A DNA stretch of 64,000 nt from an uncultured bacterium (GTDB lineage Bacteria > Elusimicrobiota > Elusimicrobia > Elusimicrobiales > Elusimicrobiaceae): contig CASFFX010000003.1 in the NCBI GenBank assembly GCA_949294085.1, positions 124,001 to 188,000 of the forward strand. Direction: 5' to 3'. Made by a program: the position numbers and the translations under genes. The notes under the pieces were generated by a model. That model saw only the letters and a list, made by a program, of their open reading frames with translations, searched no databases and had not been told where the DNA came from. Positions 32,233 to 39,616 of this stretch are shown in pieces. Within the stretch, counting starts at the first letter, position 1. Each line of letters begins with the position of its first letter.

Positions 32233-33210
32233 ATGCCCGCAAAACAACGTATTCTTTATTTAGATTATGCCAAAATCATTGGCGCTTTTTTGGTCGTTTT
32301 TGCCCATCTTTATTCGGTTTCTTCTCTGCAGCGTCTGTTTATTTATGCTTTTCACTTGCCGCTCTTTTTTTGGATTGGGGGCCAACTGCACCCGGCGGCG
32401 CCTTCTTGGGCCGCCTCCGCCAAAAAAGCGGTCCGGCGGATGCTGGTGCCGTTTGTGTTTTTTGTATTGTTTGGCGTGGTGTTTGCAAGCGTAGTGTATC
32501 ACAAACCCTTCTGGCAAGAGTTGCTCCGAACGGCGGCGGACGTATGGCACGGCCAGACCTCGGGCCCCAATGCCGTAGCGTGGTTTTTGGCAGCCTTCTT
32601 TTGGGACCGGATGTTACTGGAAATTTATTTTAAGTATCCGCGTTATTTTAGCGTTATTTTTTTACTGCTGTTTTTTGTATGTGTGGCACTGCAGCACCAT
32701 AACCTCTTTTTGGCACAAGGGCTGATGGCGTTTCCTTTTTACTATCTGGGTTATCGGCTGGGCAACAAAGTGCAGTTTCCGCCCGATGTGCCACGGCTGG
32801 CGTTAAGTGCGGTGGCCCTGGCCCTGCTGAGCTTTCTGCTGACCATGCTCAATCGTCGCGTTTCTATCTTAAACGTCCTGTTTGGGCATGGTGTTTTCCC
32901 GCTGAATTTAGTATTGTTTTACGTCAATGGTTTGGCAGGAACCGGCCTGGTGCTGTGCCTGGCGCGGATATTGGCCCGGCGGTATATCCCCAGCACGTCT
33001 TTTTTGGCCCATTCGCTGTTGGGCATATTAGGGCTGCAGTTTATGTTTGTCGTCCCCTTTCAGCAGTTTTGGGTACACAAAACATCGCTGTGGTGCGAAA
33101 TCGGCGTAACCGTTTGTATTATGTATGTTTGCAGCGGGCTATACCAGGGGGCAGGAGCCCTATTTGCCAAAATACGGAACCGGAACCATCGTATCTCCCA
33201 ATCCAAATAA
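32233..33210 (+). CDS. acyltransferase 3 family membrane protein
   Basis: A 325-residue integral membrane protein with about ten helices, of the acyltransferase 3 (OafA/NodX/WcaK-like, here closest to the fucose 4-O-acetylase type) family. The N-terminal RILYLDYAKIIGAFLVVFAHLYS contains the family's R/K..D..K and catalytic-type His in the first helix. It probably O-acetylates an extracellular glycan. I prefer the ATG at 32233 because the family signature follows at once and AGGTG precedes it; a further upstream ATG at 32197 overlaps the likely promoter. It ends on a terminator shared with tRNA-Leu copy 1. Confidence 0.85.
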   Translation: MPAKQRILYLDYAKIIGAFLVVFAHLYSVSSLQRLFIYAFHLPLFFWIGGQLHPAAPSWAASAKKAVRRMLVPFVFFVLFGVVFASVVYHKPFWQELLRTAADVWHGQTSGPNAVAWFLAAFFWDRMLLEIYFKYPRYFSVIFLLLFFVCVALQHHNLFLAQGLMAFPFYYLGYRLGNKVQFPPDVPRLALSAVALALLSFLLTMLNRRVSILNVLFGHGVFPLNLVLFYVNGLAGTGLVLCLARILARRYIPSTSFLAHSLLGILGLQFMFVVPFQQFWVHKTSLWCEIGVTVCIMYVCSGLYQGAGALFAKIRNRNHRISQSK

Positions 33211-33212
33211 CA

Positions 33213-33244
33213 AAAACCCCTTTGGCCACCGCCAAAGGGGTTTT
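33213..33244. terminator. bidirectional terminator: acyltransferase (+) / tRNA-Leu copy 1 (-)
   Basis: AAAACCCCTTTGGC and GCCAAAGGGGTTTT form a 14-bp stem with a CACC loop, with A and T tracts on both sides. Confidence 0.92.
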
Positions 33245-33253
33245 CAAATCGTT

Positions 33254-33337
33254 TACCGGGGAAGGGACTTGAACCCTTAAGCCCGAAAGGGCAATGGTTT
33301 TTGAGACCATCCTGTATACCAATTCCAGCACCCCGGC
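33254..33337 (-). tRNA. tRNA-Leu(CAA), copy 1
   Basis: An 84-nt class II tRNA; CCA is not encoded. The acceptor stem GCCGGGG/CCCCGGT has one G-T pair. The anticodon stem ATGGT/ACCAT holds the loop CTCAAAA with anticodon CAA (plus-strand TTG at 33301-33303). It has a long variable arm (GCCC/GGGC) and T arm AGGG/CCCT. It reads UUG codons. Confidence 0.95.
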
Positions 33338-33354
33338 ATAACAGTACATTAGTT

Positions 33355-33363
33355 ATTTTAGCA
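33355..33363 (-). promoter_or_regulatory. extended -10 of tRNA-Leu copy 1
   Basis: On the minus strand TG-C-TAAAAT, 17 nt upstream of the mature 5' end. Confidence 0.65.
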
Positions 33364-33391
33364 AATTTTTCTCCAAAATAAAATTTTTCAT

Positions 33392-33418
33392 TTGGACCCA
33401 AGCGCCATTTGGGTCCAA
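33392..33418. other. perfect 10-bp inverted repeat between tRNA-Leu copy 1 and SpoIID gene
   Basis: TTGGACCCAA (33392-33401) and TTGGGTCCAA (33409-33418) flank a 7-nt loop. No T run follows at once on either strand. It lies between two divergent promoters, so it could be an operator; the function is unknown. Confidence 0.5.
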
Positions 33419-33447
33419 TGGCCCTGGGCGGAGTTCTCTTTACTATC

Positions 33448-33459
33448 TATAATAAAAGT
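33448..33459 (+). promoter_or_regulatory. TATAAT with 6-nt spacing before SpoIID gene
   Basis: A perfect TATAAT at 33448-33453, then 6 nt and the ATG at 33460; no Shine-Dalgarno and no clear -35. Confidence 0.7.
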
Positions 33460-34464
33460 ATGAAGAAATATGTACTAACCGTTCTAATTACCCTATTGGG
33501 GCTAAACGGCGCGTGGGCGCATACGCTAAATGTATTGATTCTAAAGCGTGCACCGCGGGCCGAATTGTCGTTTATGCAAAACTATGCCGTCGTCATCGGA
33601 AAAACGTTTTATGGCCCCATTTCCAAAAATACCCGTCTGTTGATTGACCCTGTGGGGTCGTCCCTGCGGCTTACGCTGCAGGATGCCACTTCCTCCCGGA
33701 AAAAATCCTTAGGCACCACCAAAGAACCCGTCCACATCGTTCGTTCGCTGGGCACGGTATCACTCTCCCGGCCGTCGGCGTGGGGCTCCTTAAAAAAGCG
33801 CGCGCTCCCTGCCGGAGCCATTAGCCTGGAACAGGATGCCAAACGCGCAGGCGATTTTGTGGCCGTACGCCAAGTGAAATACGGCGGTCTTATCAACTAC
33901 AGCGGTCCCCTTTCGGCGTATGCCAAGGGCGGGGTGAATTTGGTGGAAACGGTGGAGCTGGAGCATTACGTAACCCATGTGGTAAATTGTGAGCTCGGCA
34001 GCGAAAAATCCCTCAACGCCTTAAAAGCGCAAAGCGTTTTGGCCCGTACGTTTGGGTTATTTTCCACACAATCCCGGCTGGAAGCGTTGGACAAAGGAAA
34101 CACCAACTGGCAGCATTTCCAGCTCTTTTCCGACCCGACAGACCAAGCCTACAATTGCCGCAAACGCGCCAACGGGAAAGAACTGCCTTCCCCCCTGGTT
34201 AAACAAGCCGTCCGCCAAACGGCCGGCGAAGTGCTGGTGCAGGACAAAGCCTTGGCCAACATCCAATACAATACGTGTTCCCGAAGCGGCGTTAAACCGG
34301 GCGTTATCTGTCAGGAAAAGATCGTCCAATTGGCGCGCTCCGGCCGTTCGTACCGCAACATTTTGCGCACTTTTTTGCCCAAGAGCCAAATCAGCCGTTT
34401 TAACCCGTCGGTGTTCTATACGCAGACGGTGCGGAATTTGCTTAAAAAATCCCTGCACAAATAA
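33460..34464 (+). CDS. exported SpoIID/LytB-domain protein
   Basis: A 334-residue exported protein. Signal peptide 1-20 (cleaved after AWA). The SpoIID domain shows YAKGGVNLVETVELEHYVTHVVNCELG near 145-172, followed by LNALKAQSVLARTFGL near 178-193. SpoIID is a lytic transglycosylase acting on denuded glycan strands in sporulating bacteria; homologues occur in many Gram-negative non-sporeformers. I could not confirm the catalytic Glu but the ELG segment matches its position. It is leaderless by promoter geometry and is bracketed by the duplicated tRNA-Leu units. Confidence 0.9.
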   Translation: MKKYVLTVLITLLGLNGAWAHTLNVLILKRAPRAELSFMQNYAVVIGKTFYGPISKNTRLLIDPVGSSLRLTLQDATSSRKKSLGTTKEPVHIVRSLGTVSLSRPSAWGSLKKRALPAGAISLEQDAKRAGDFVAVRQVKYGGLINYSGPLSAYAKGGVNLVETVELEHYVTHVVNCELGSEKSLNALKAQSVLARTFGLFSTQSRLEALDKGNTNWQHFQLFSDPTDQAYNCRKRANGKELPSPLVKQAVRQTAGEVLVQDKALANIQYNTCSRSGVKPGVICQEKIVQLARSGRSYRNILRTFLPKSQISRFNPSVFYTQTVRNLLKKSLHK

Positions 34465-34490
34465 ATCCGAATCTTTCGGTTGTTCCCCAA

Positions 34491-34518
34491 AAGCGGAGCG
34501 GTACGCTCCGCTTTTTTT
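34491..34518 (+). terminator. intrinsic terminator after SpoIID gene
   Basis: AGCGGAGCG / CGCTCCGCT stem with a 3-nt loop and a seven-T run. Confidence 0.95.
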
Positions 34519-34537
34519 GGATTCTTTTTCCATAAAC

Positions 34538-34569
34538 AAAACCCCTTTGGCCGCCGCCAAAGGGGTTTT
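34538..34569 (-). terminator. terminator of tRNA-Leu copy 2
   Basis: The same 14-bp stem as copy 1 with loop CGCC. Confidence 0.92.
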
Positions 34570-34578
34570 CAAATCGTT

Positions 34579-34662
34579 TACCGGGGAAGGGACTTGAACC
34601 CTTAAGCCCGAAAGGGCAATGGTTTTTGAGACCATCCTGTATACCAATTCCAGCACCCCGGC
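34579..34662 (-). tRNA. tRNA-Leu(CAA), copy 2
   Basis: Identical in all 84 bases to the tRNA at 33254-33337, with the same CAA anticodon and no encoded CCA. Confidence 0.95.
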
Positions 34663-34679
34663 ATAACAGTACATTAGTT

Positions 34680-34688
34680 ATTTTAGCA
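34680..34688 (-). promoter_or_regulatory. extended -10 of tRNA-Leu copy 2
   Basis: TG-C-TAAAAT on the minus strand, carried inside the duplicated block. Confidence 0.65.
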
Positions 34689-34749
34689 AATTACGGCACC
34701 AAATCAAATTTCTACGGTGCAGCCCGGGCAGCAAAACGCCGCCCGAAAG

Positions 34750-35658
34750 CTAAAACGTCAGCATAGAAACATATTCCTTCAAACGGGAATCAATGTCCTT
34801 CTGCGTCAAATTGGCCAAACGGTCCACGCTAAACGATTCAATGGTAAACGAAGCCATCACGTTGCCAATCATCATCGCGCGCTTAATGGCTTGCAAATTA
34901 TCCCACTCGTCCAGGCTGGCCAAGTAGCCGGTAAATCCGCCGCCGAAGGTATCCCCCGCGCCGGTGGTGTCGTGCACGTGTTCCAGCACAAAAGGAGGCA
35001 GCTGCACCAAGCCCTCGCGGCTGACCAGCATCGCCCCGTTGGAGCCCAATTTGATGACTACGTATTTTATGCCTTGCTCCAACAGCAGTTTCCCGGCTTT
35101 AATCAGGTTGTATTCGCCCGTCAGCTGGCGGGCTTCGCTTTCGTTCAAAAAGAACACGTCAATCCGTTTGACCACTTCCAGCAGGGCTTGTTTTTTGGAC
35201 GAAATCCAATAGTTCATCGTATCGCAAGCCACAATCTTGGGATTTTTTACCTGATCTAAAACGGAAATTTGCAACTCCGGGTTAATGTTGGCCAAAAAAA
35301 CGGCTTTCGCGTTTTTTTGCGCTTCGTTGAGCACCGGGTTGAAATTTTGAAAGACGTTCAAATCCGTAAACTTGGTAACGGCCGTATTGAAGTCCTTATC
35401 GTAACTGCCGCCCCAGTGGAACGTTTTTCCTTCCCGCACTTCCAATCCGTCCAAATTGACCTGCCGTTTGAGAAAGGGCGTCCGGTCGGCCTCGGTAAAA
35501 TCGGTGCCCACCACCCCCACTACAAACGGACGGGCAAAATAACTGGCGCAAATGGAAGCATAACTGGCTGCACCGCCCAACACGCGCTGCACGCTTCCGT
35601 TGGCATTTTCTATCGTGTCAAAAGCCACAGATCCTACTACCAATACTTCGTTATTCAC
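34750..35658 (-). CDS. PfkB-family sugar/nucleoside kinase
   Basis: A 302-residue ribokinase-like kinase. The N-terminal GSVAFDTIEN and the GGAASYASICASYF segment (PfkB signature 1 region) bind substrate; signature 2, DTTGAGDTFGGGFTGYL near 230-246, holds the anion hole and catalytic Asp. It resembles the adenosine kinase/sugar kinase clade found beside envelope genes in several phyla. It phosphorylates a sugar or nucleoside using ATP; the substrate is not predictable. It starts 3 nt after the stop of the SurA_N-like gene, so the two are coupled. Confidence 0.88.
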   Translation of the reverse strand: MNNEVLVVGSVAFDTIENANGSVQRVLGGAASYASICASYFARPFVVGVVGTDFTEADRTPFLKRQVNLDGLEVREGKTFHWGGSYDKDFNTAVTKFTDLNVFQNFNPVLNEAQKNAKAVFLANINPELQISVLDQVKNPKIVACDTMNYWISSKKQALLEVVKRIDVFFLNESEARQLTGEYNLIKAGKLLLEQGIKYVVIKLGSNGAMLVSREGLVQLPPFVLEHVHDTTGAGDTFGGGFTGYLASLDEWDNLQAIKRAMMIGNVMASFTIESFSVDRLANLTQKDIDSRLKEYVSMLTF

Positions 35659-35661
35659 GGC

Positions 35662-36345
35662 TTAATCCTGTAAAAAAGTTTTAATTTCCACTTCGTTGTT
35701 AAACTGGTCAAAAAAGCCCTGCTGCGCGGTTTCCATTTTGGTGTCCAGCAACTGATCGGCGAAGTCCGCTTTGTTTTGATCAAAGTCTTTCAAATTTCCA
35801 TGCTGCATTTTGTAGGCATACTTGGTTTCCTCGGGCGTCAATTTGTAAAACGAGTACAGCACCCCGCGGAAACGGTCCGCCAGTTTGCCTTTGCGCAGTT
35901 GTTTTTCAAACTCCGCCGGAGACATCCCCACCGAGCGTTTCAGCGCGTATTCATACGCGGCTTTGTTAAACTGCCCGTTTTGGGAAAAGAAGGGAGAGGT
36001 TTGAATATCGTACGCAACTTCATAGTCCGACACCGCCAGCCCGGCCTTTTGGGCCGCTTGGTCCAGCACTTCTTCGCTGATCAGCGCCGCCAAAAACTGC
36101 TGCTGCAAGTATTTCATCATCGTCTCGTCCACATCTACCCCTTGGTTGCGCAGCGCGCGGGCGCGGTCCTCGGTTACGCGGTACAATTCGCGGTACGTAA
36201 TGTCTTGCGAGCCCACTTGGGCCACGGTATTGCTGAAATTGCCGCGGCGGTACGCGTCGGCCCCTAAGTACACGATACTGCCCAGAAAAAACGCCAGCGT
36301 AACAATCAGAATAATTTTTTTGTATTTAATCAGGAACGAAATCAT
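35662..36345 (-). CDS. SurA_N/PpiD-like membrane-anchored chaperone without PPIase domain
   Basis: A 227-residue protein with one N-terminal helix (about 9-28) and the SurA N-terminal chaperone domain: VAQVGSQDITYRELYRVTEDRARAL, then YLQQQFLAALISEEVLDQAAQKAGL, with a PpiD-like QNGQFNKAAYEYALKRSVGMSPAEFEKQL. A parvulin domain, expected in full PpiD or SurA, is missing; the protein stops after the N-terminal chaperone fold. It probably holds exported proteins as they leave the Sec channel. It has a distant GGGAG site and sits between bactofilin and the PfkB gene on one strand. Confidence 0.85.
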   Translation of the reverse strand: MISFLIKYKKIILIVTLAFFLGSIVYLGADAYRRGNFSNTVAQVGSQDITYRELYRVTEDRARALRNQGVDVDETMMKYLQQQFLAALISEEVLDQAAQKAGLAVSDYEVAYDIQTSPFFSQNGQFNKAAYEYALKRSVGMSPAEFEKQLRKGKLADRFRGVLYSFYKLTPEETKYAYKMQHGNLKDFDQNKADFADQLLDTKMETAQQGFFDQFNNEVEIKTFLQD

Positions 36346-36367
36346 AGGTTCAAACTCCCGTTAGTAT

Positions 36368-36784
36368 TTATTTTTCGTTTTTAGTTGTTTCTTTTGTTTT
36401 TTCTTTGGGGTCGGAAGGAGCTTCTTCTTCCTCCGCGCCGCCAATGACGCATTGACCTTCAATGCGGCCGCCTTCTTCCACAATCATTTTTTTGGCGCGG
36501 ATATCGCCTTTGATAGACGCCGCCGCCAATACTTCCAGCATATCGGCGCAGACATTGCCTTCAATCACGCCGCCGCACACGACGATTTCCGCCGTTACGT
36601 CGCCCACAATTTTGCCGTCCGTCCCTACAATGACGTGGCGGGCATTATCCACCGAGCCTTCCAGCGTTCCGTCCACACGCAGCGAGCCTTGCACGCTCAG
36701 CGTGCCCTGAAAATAGCACTCCGCGCTGACCACCGAAAAATGTTCGCCGGAAGAAAAATCCGAATCTTTCTTTAAAAATCCCAT
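36368..36784 (-). CDS. bactofilin
   Basis: A 138-residue bactofilin (DUF583) cytoskeletal protein. The central right-handed beta-helix spans about 18-115 with repeated turns such as GTLSVQGSLRVDGTLEGSV, VIVGTDGKIVGDV and GGVIEGNV. The N-terminal tail is short and polar; the C-terminal tail is charged (EEEEAPSDPKEKTKETTK). Bactofilins polymerise without nucleotide and place cell-wall enzymes. It is 15 nt downstream of an M23 peptidase gene, a pairing known from cell-shape systems of other bacteria, so a role in morphogenesis is likely. AGGAGG precedes the start. Confidence 0.95.
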   Translation of the reverse strand: MGFLKKDSDFSSGEHFSVVSAECYFQGTLSVQGSLRVDGTLEGSVDNARHVIVGTDGKIVGDVTAEIVVCGGVIEGNVCADMLEVLAAASIKGDIRAKKMIVEEGGRIEGQCVIGGAEEEEAPSDPKEKTKETTKNEK

Positions 36785-36799
36785 GCCTTCCTCCTAAAA

Positions 36800-37720
36800 T
36801 TATTTGAAATAGTCCCTCGGATTGACGGCCTGGCCGTCTTTCCACACTTCGTAATGCAAATGGGTGCCGGTAGAACGGCCGCTGGAACCCATCGTGGCAA
36901 TCCGGTCCCCGCGTTTGACCACGTCTCCCGCCTTGACGCGGATTTCCGTGGTGTGCGCGTACAAGGTGGAATATCCCAGCCCGTGATCCACCAAAATTGC
37001 CTGTCCATAGCTGGGCACCCACCCGGCATGCCGCACCACCCCGTCCGCCGTTACGACGATGGGGCTATCCGGCTTGCCGGCAAAATCCAACCCGTTGTGG
37101 CGCTTGGTGGTACGGTGGCCAAACGGGTCCAACCGGTACCCAAACCCCGAGCTGATACGCGCCGTGGACGGACGAATTGACGGAATTGAGTTCAGCCCTT
37201 CGCGGCGGTTGGCAAAATACCAGGCAATTTCCTGAAAGCTGGCCAAACGCGTTTTGGCGCTGTCCTCAATGGAATCAATGTATTTTTCAAATTCTTCCAC
37301 GTCCAAATCTTTCAAATCTTTTCCCATCTCTTCCTGGAAATGGGCGTCCTCTTTGGCTTTGGCTTCTTCCCAGCCTTTGGGCAAATTGATAAACTTCCCG
37401 CCCGGCATGCCCAGCATCTGGCGCATTTGGGTATCGGTCGTGCGGGTTAAATCCAGGTATTTGCGTCCGCGTTCCAGTTCGTCGGCGATGAGCTTCATTT
37501 TCACGCGCATCAAATTGTTGTCCGCCTTGGTGATGTTGTAATCATAGGCGCGGATAAAAAACAAAAATCCGCACAGCGTTACCAGCAGCCACAAAATAAA
37601 CACCAGCACGAGCGTCAGCACGCGCACTTTGAATTTTTTGGAAGACCCCAGCCGCGGCATAATCAAAATATCCACGCGTTCTTCCAGCAGGCGAACCAAA
37701 GATTTGATTAATTTACCCAT
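36800..37720 (-). CDS. membrane-anchored M23 (LytM-type) peptidase
   Basis: A 306-residue protein. A basic cytoplasmic N-terminus (1-30), one transmembrane helix (about 34-55), a charged periplasmic segment predicted to be helical or coiled coil (60-165), then the LytM domain. Zinc-site motifs are complete: RHNGLDFAG (HxxxD), and THLHYEV (HxH) with the GSSGRSTG loop before it. It probably cuts peptidoglycan cross-links. The start at 37720 is set by TAGAAT ending 7 nt upstream; the frame is open 47 codons further, but those overlap the divergent gene's promoter. It is paired with bactofilin. Confidence 0.92.
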   Translation of the reverse strand: MGKLIKSLVRLLEERVDILIMPRLGSSKKFKVRVLTLVLVFILWLLVTLCGFLFFIRAYDYNITKADNNLMRVKMKLIADELERGRKYLDLTRTTDTQMRQMLGMPGGKFINLPKGWEEAKAKEDAHFQEEMGKDLKDLDVEEFEKYIDSIEDSAKTRLASFQEIAWYFANRREGLNSIPSIRPSTARISSGFGYRLDPFGHRTTKRHNGLDFAGKPDSPIVVTADGVVRHAGWVPSYGQAILVDHGLGYSTLYAHTTEIRVKAGDVVKRGDRIATMGSSGRSTGTHLHYEVWKDGQAVNPRDYFK

Positions 37721-37736
37721 CTTTTGTATTCTATCA
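37721..37736 (-). promoter_or_regulatory. extended -10 with 7-nt spacing before M23 gene
   Basis: On the minus strand TG-A-TAGAAT (37728-37736), then 7 nt to the ATG at 37720; no Shine-Dalgarno. Confidence 0.65.
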
Positions 37737-37787
37737 TATACGAAGCCTTCCAGGGCGTTTTTCGTAGGAATAACTGAGGAGAAAAAA

Positions 37788-38270
37788 ATGAAAAAATTGC
37801 TTCTTTTAGCCGCAGCCGCCGTATTGGCCGGCGCGTGTATGAAATTGCCGGAAGTTCCCACCTTGGGCGAAGTGCAGCTGCCCGTAGCCGCCGAGGAACA
37901 AGCGGTATGGACCTCTACCGACTACAAAGGAAAACCGGTGCTGATCGTGTTTATGGGGTCGTGGTGCCCGTATTGCAAAATGTCCATGCCGGCGGTAAAC
38001 GCCGCGGCCGAAAAATATGCGGACCGGGCCGAAATTGTGGGTGCGTTTATGGACCCGAATCCCGAAGCGGTAATGGCCGTAGCCAAAGAACACGGCTTAA
38101 AAGCCAAAGCGCTCTACAACGCGGGCAACGTGGCCGAAAGCATGGAAGTAACCGGCTTGCCGCATGCCGTGTTGTTTGACAAAAAACACCGCGCGGTCAA
38201 AGTGTGGGAAGGCTTCAGCCCTGCCTTGGTGCAGGAGTTTGACGAACAGCTGGCCCGCCTGACCAAATAA
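37788..38270 (+). CDS. TlpA-like thioredoxin lipoprotein
   Basis: A 160-residue exported thioredoxin-fold protein. A lipoprotein-type signal ends VLAGAC with Cys17 as the lipidation site. The redox site WCPYC is near 62-66 within FMGSWCPYCKMSMPAV, and the cis-Pro region is TGLPHAVLF. It probably reduces or oxidises envelope disulfides; the CcdA fusion at 12529 could supply electrons. The start at 37788 has a TGAGGAG site. It is divergent from the M23 gene. Confidence 0.88.
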   Translation: MKKLLLLAAAAVLAGACMKLPEVPTLGEVQLPVAAEEQAVWTSTDYKGKPVLIVFMGSWCPYCKMSMPAVNAAAEKYADRAEIVGAFMDPNPEAVMAVAKEHGLKAKALYNAGNVAESMEVTGLPHAVLFDKKHRAVKVWEGFSPALVQEFDEQLARLTK

Positions 38271-38288
38271 CGCTGATCTTTATTTTGC

Positions 38289-38315
38289 AAAGCCCCGCTT
38301 CAGCGGGGCTTTTTT
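38289..38315. terminator. bidirectional terminator between thioredoxin lipoprotein and SPL-like genes
   Basis: AAAGCCCCGC-TTCA-GCGGGGCTTT stem-loop with six T on the plus strand. Confidence 0.93.
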
Positions 38316-38320
38316 ACGGC

Positions 38321-39616
38321 TTAAAATGCCTGTACGATTTTGGGATCTTCCATACACAAATACACCACCGCCTGCGGGAAACAGCGCCTCAGAAGCGGCA
38401 CCAAGAATCGGTACACCTCCAGGCGCTGTTCGTCGCCGTAGCGCATTTTTCCGTCAAAATCCAGCAAAAATTCCCCGTCCAAAATTTCATTTTCGGGGAA
38501 TCGGTTTTCAATCGCTTTTTTCAGTTCCCGGCTAAAGCGCAGCGTCCCCACGCTAATCCAGGCCACCTTTTCTTTGGGCAGCGTGTCGGCCATTTCCTGC
38601 ACGGTGCGGGCATAGTCTGTCTGCCAGCCGTCGTAAATCACCACGGGGTCAAAATGAAACCCCAGCCGATACCCCGCCCGGGCCGTCTCGCAGGCGGCCG
38701 CCAGCCGGGCCGACAAGCCCGGCGTGAAGTGTTCGGCCCCGTCCGTAATTTTGGAAGAATTGACCGACCACGATACCACCACGTTTTCACAGCCGCCGGC
38801 TTGCAGCAGGCCGGCTACGTTGACGCTTTTGGTTTTGAATTCAAACAGCAAATGCGGCCGTTGGCGGAAAAAGGGAACAATTTTTTGGGAATAGCGGGTT
38901 AAATCGTCAAACACCAGCGAATCAGTAAATTCCCCGCTGCCGATGCGCGGACGGTCAAAAGGCCCCTTGCGAAAAGAAGCGCCGTCTATCTTGGCCAGAA
39001 ATTCGTCCAAATTGGCGGGCAGCAACACGGCGTGCAAATTCTGATATTGCTGCAAAAAGCAATACTCGCACTCAAATCGGCAGCCAAACCCCAAATTAAT
39101 CAAATTATATCCACAGCACGCAGCGGAACAGCTGCAGGGGCACGGCTTCAAAAAATCGTATTTTTCCCGGTGCACCAGCAGCGTTTCCAGCCGGCGCGAA
39201 AAATTGGGGCTCCCCACTTGGGTTTTGCCGTCCGTTTCCAAAAATTCAGCTTTCGGGAAAGCCGCCCGCACCCAGTCGGCCAGTTCGGTATTTTGCACGG
39301 AGCGTTCCACATAGACCGTTTTGGGATAAAACGCCCGCGGCGTTAAATCGGCCCGCTGGGCGGGATCCAGCTCCAGCTTGGGCAGATAAAAACGGTTCTT
39401 GGCGGCGGTTTTGAAATTGACGGGATAGCGCCGCGCCAACAGCTGTTTTTTGGCGGATTCAAAATTCAAATTTTTCTGCTCTGGCAGCACTTCTTCCGCC
39501 GGGCAATGCTCCCGTTTGGCAATTTCGTACACCAGCCGCACCAGCTCGCGCCGTTTGTTTACGCCCAGCTTGGGCAGCCGCGCCGCTACGCACGCTTCCG
39601 CTTCGGACACGTTCAT
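38321..39616 (-). CDS. spore photoproduct lyase-like radical SAM protein
   Basis: A 431-residue radical SAM enzyme of the SPL family. The 4Fe-4S cluster motif is C-R-F-E-C-E-Y-C (CxxxCxxC) near 178-185, preceded by a Cys-rich stretch PCPCSCSAACC unlike classic SplB. The later block WSVNSSKITDGAEHFTPGLSARLAA is typical of SPL. Authentic SplB repairs the spore photoproduct in Bacillus and Clostridium; this genome segment shows no sporulation programme, so the substrate is probably different or vegetative UV damage is repaired. It overlaps the upstream aldo/keto reductase gene by 4 nt. GGAGG lies 10-15 nt before the start. Confidence 0.82.
   Translation of the reverse strand: MNVSEAEACVAARLPKLGVNKRRELVRLVYEIAKREHCPAEEVLPEQKNLNFESAKKQLLARRYPVNFKTAAKNRFYLPKLELDPAQRADLTPRAFYPKTVYVERSVQNTELADWVRAAFPKAEFLETDGKTQVGSPNFSRRLETLLVHREKYDFLKPCPCSCSAACCGYNLINLGFGCRFECEYCFLQQYQNLHAVLLPANLDEFLAKIDGASFRKGPFDRPRIGSGEFTDSLVFDDLTRYSQKIVPFFRQRPHLLFEFKTKSVNVAGLLQAGGCENVVVSWSVNSSKITDGAEHFTPGLSARLAAACETARAGYRLGFHFDPVVIYDGWQTDYARTVQEMADTLPKEKVAWISVGTLRFSRELKKAIENRFPENEILDGEFLLDFDGKMRYGDEQRLEVYRFLVPLLRRCFPQAVVYLCMEDPKIVQAF

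Larger units (their letters stand above)
33213..33367 (-). repeat. direct repeat copy 1: complete tRNA-Leu transcription unit
   Basis: A 155-bp block containing -10 box, tRNA-Leu(CAA) and terminator. It matches 34538-34692 at 154 of 155 positions by eye; the only difference is in the terminator loop (33228 versus 34553). Confidence 0.95.
34538..34692 (-). repeat. direct repeat copy 2: complete tRNA-Leu transcription unit
   Basis: Second copy of the 155-bp block, offset by 1325 bp from copy 1. Identity stops 4 bp beyond the extended -10, so the -35 region was not copied. Confidence 0.95.

Noticed and set aside
33119..34674. Minus-strand frames with the same N-terminal peptide at both tRNA-Leu copies, suggesting a repeated small protein.
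   Set aside because: The shared peptide is the translation of the tRNA and its terminator; the repeat is explained by the duplicated tRNA unit.
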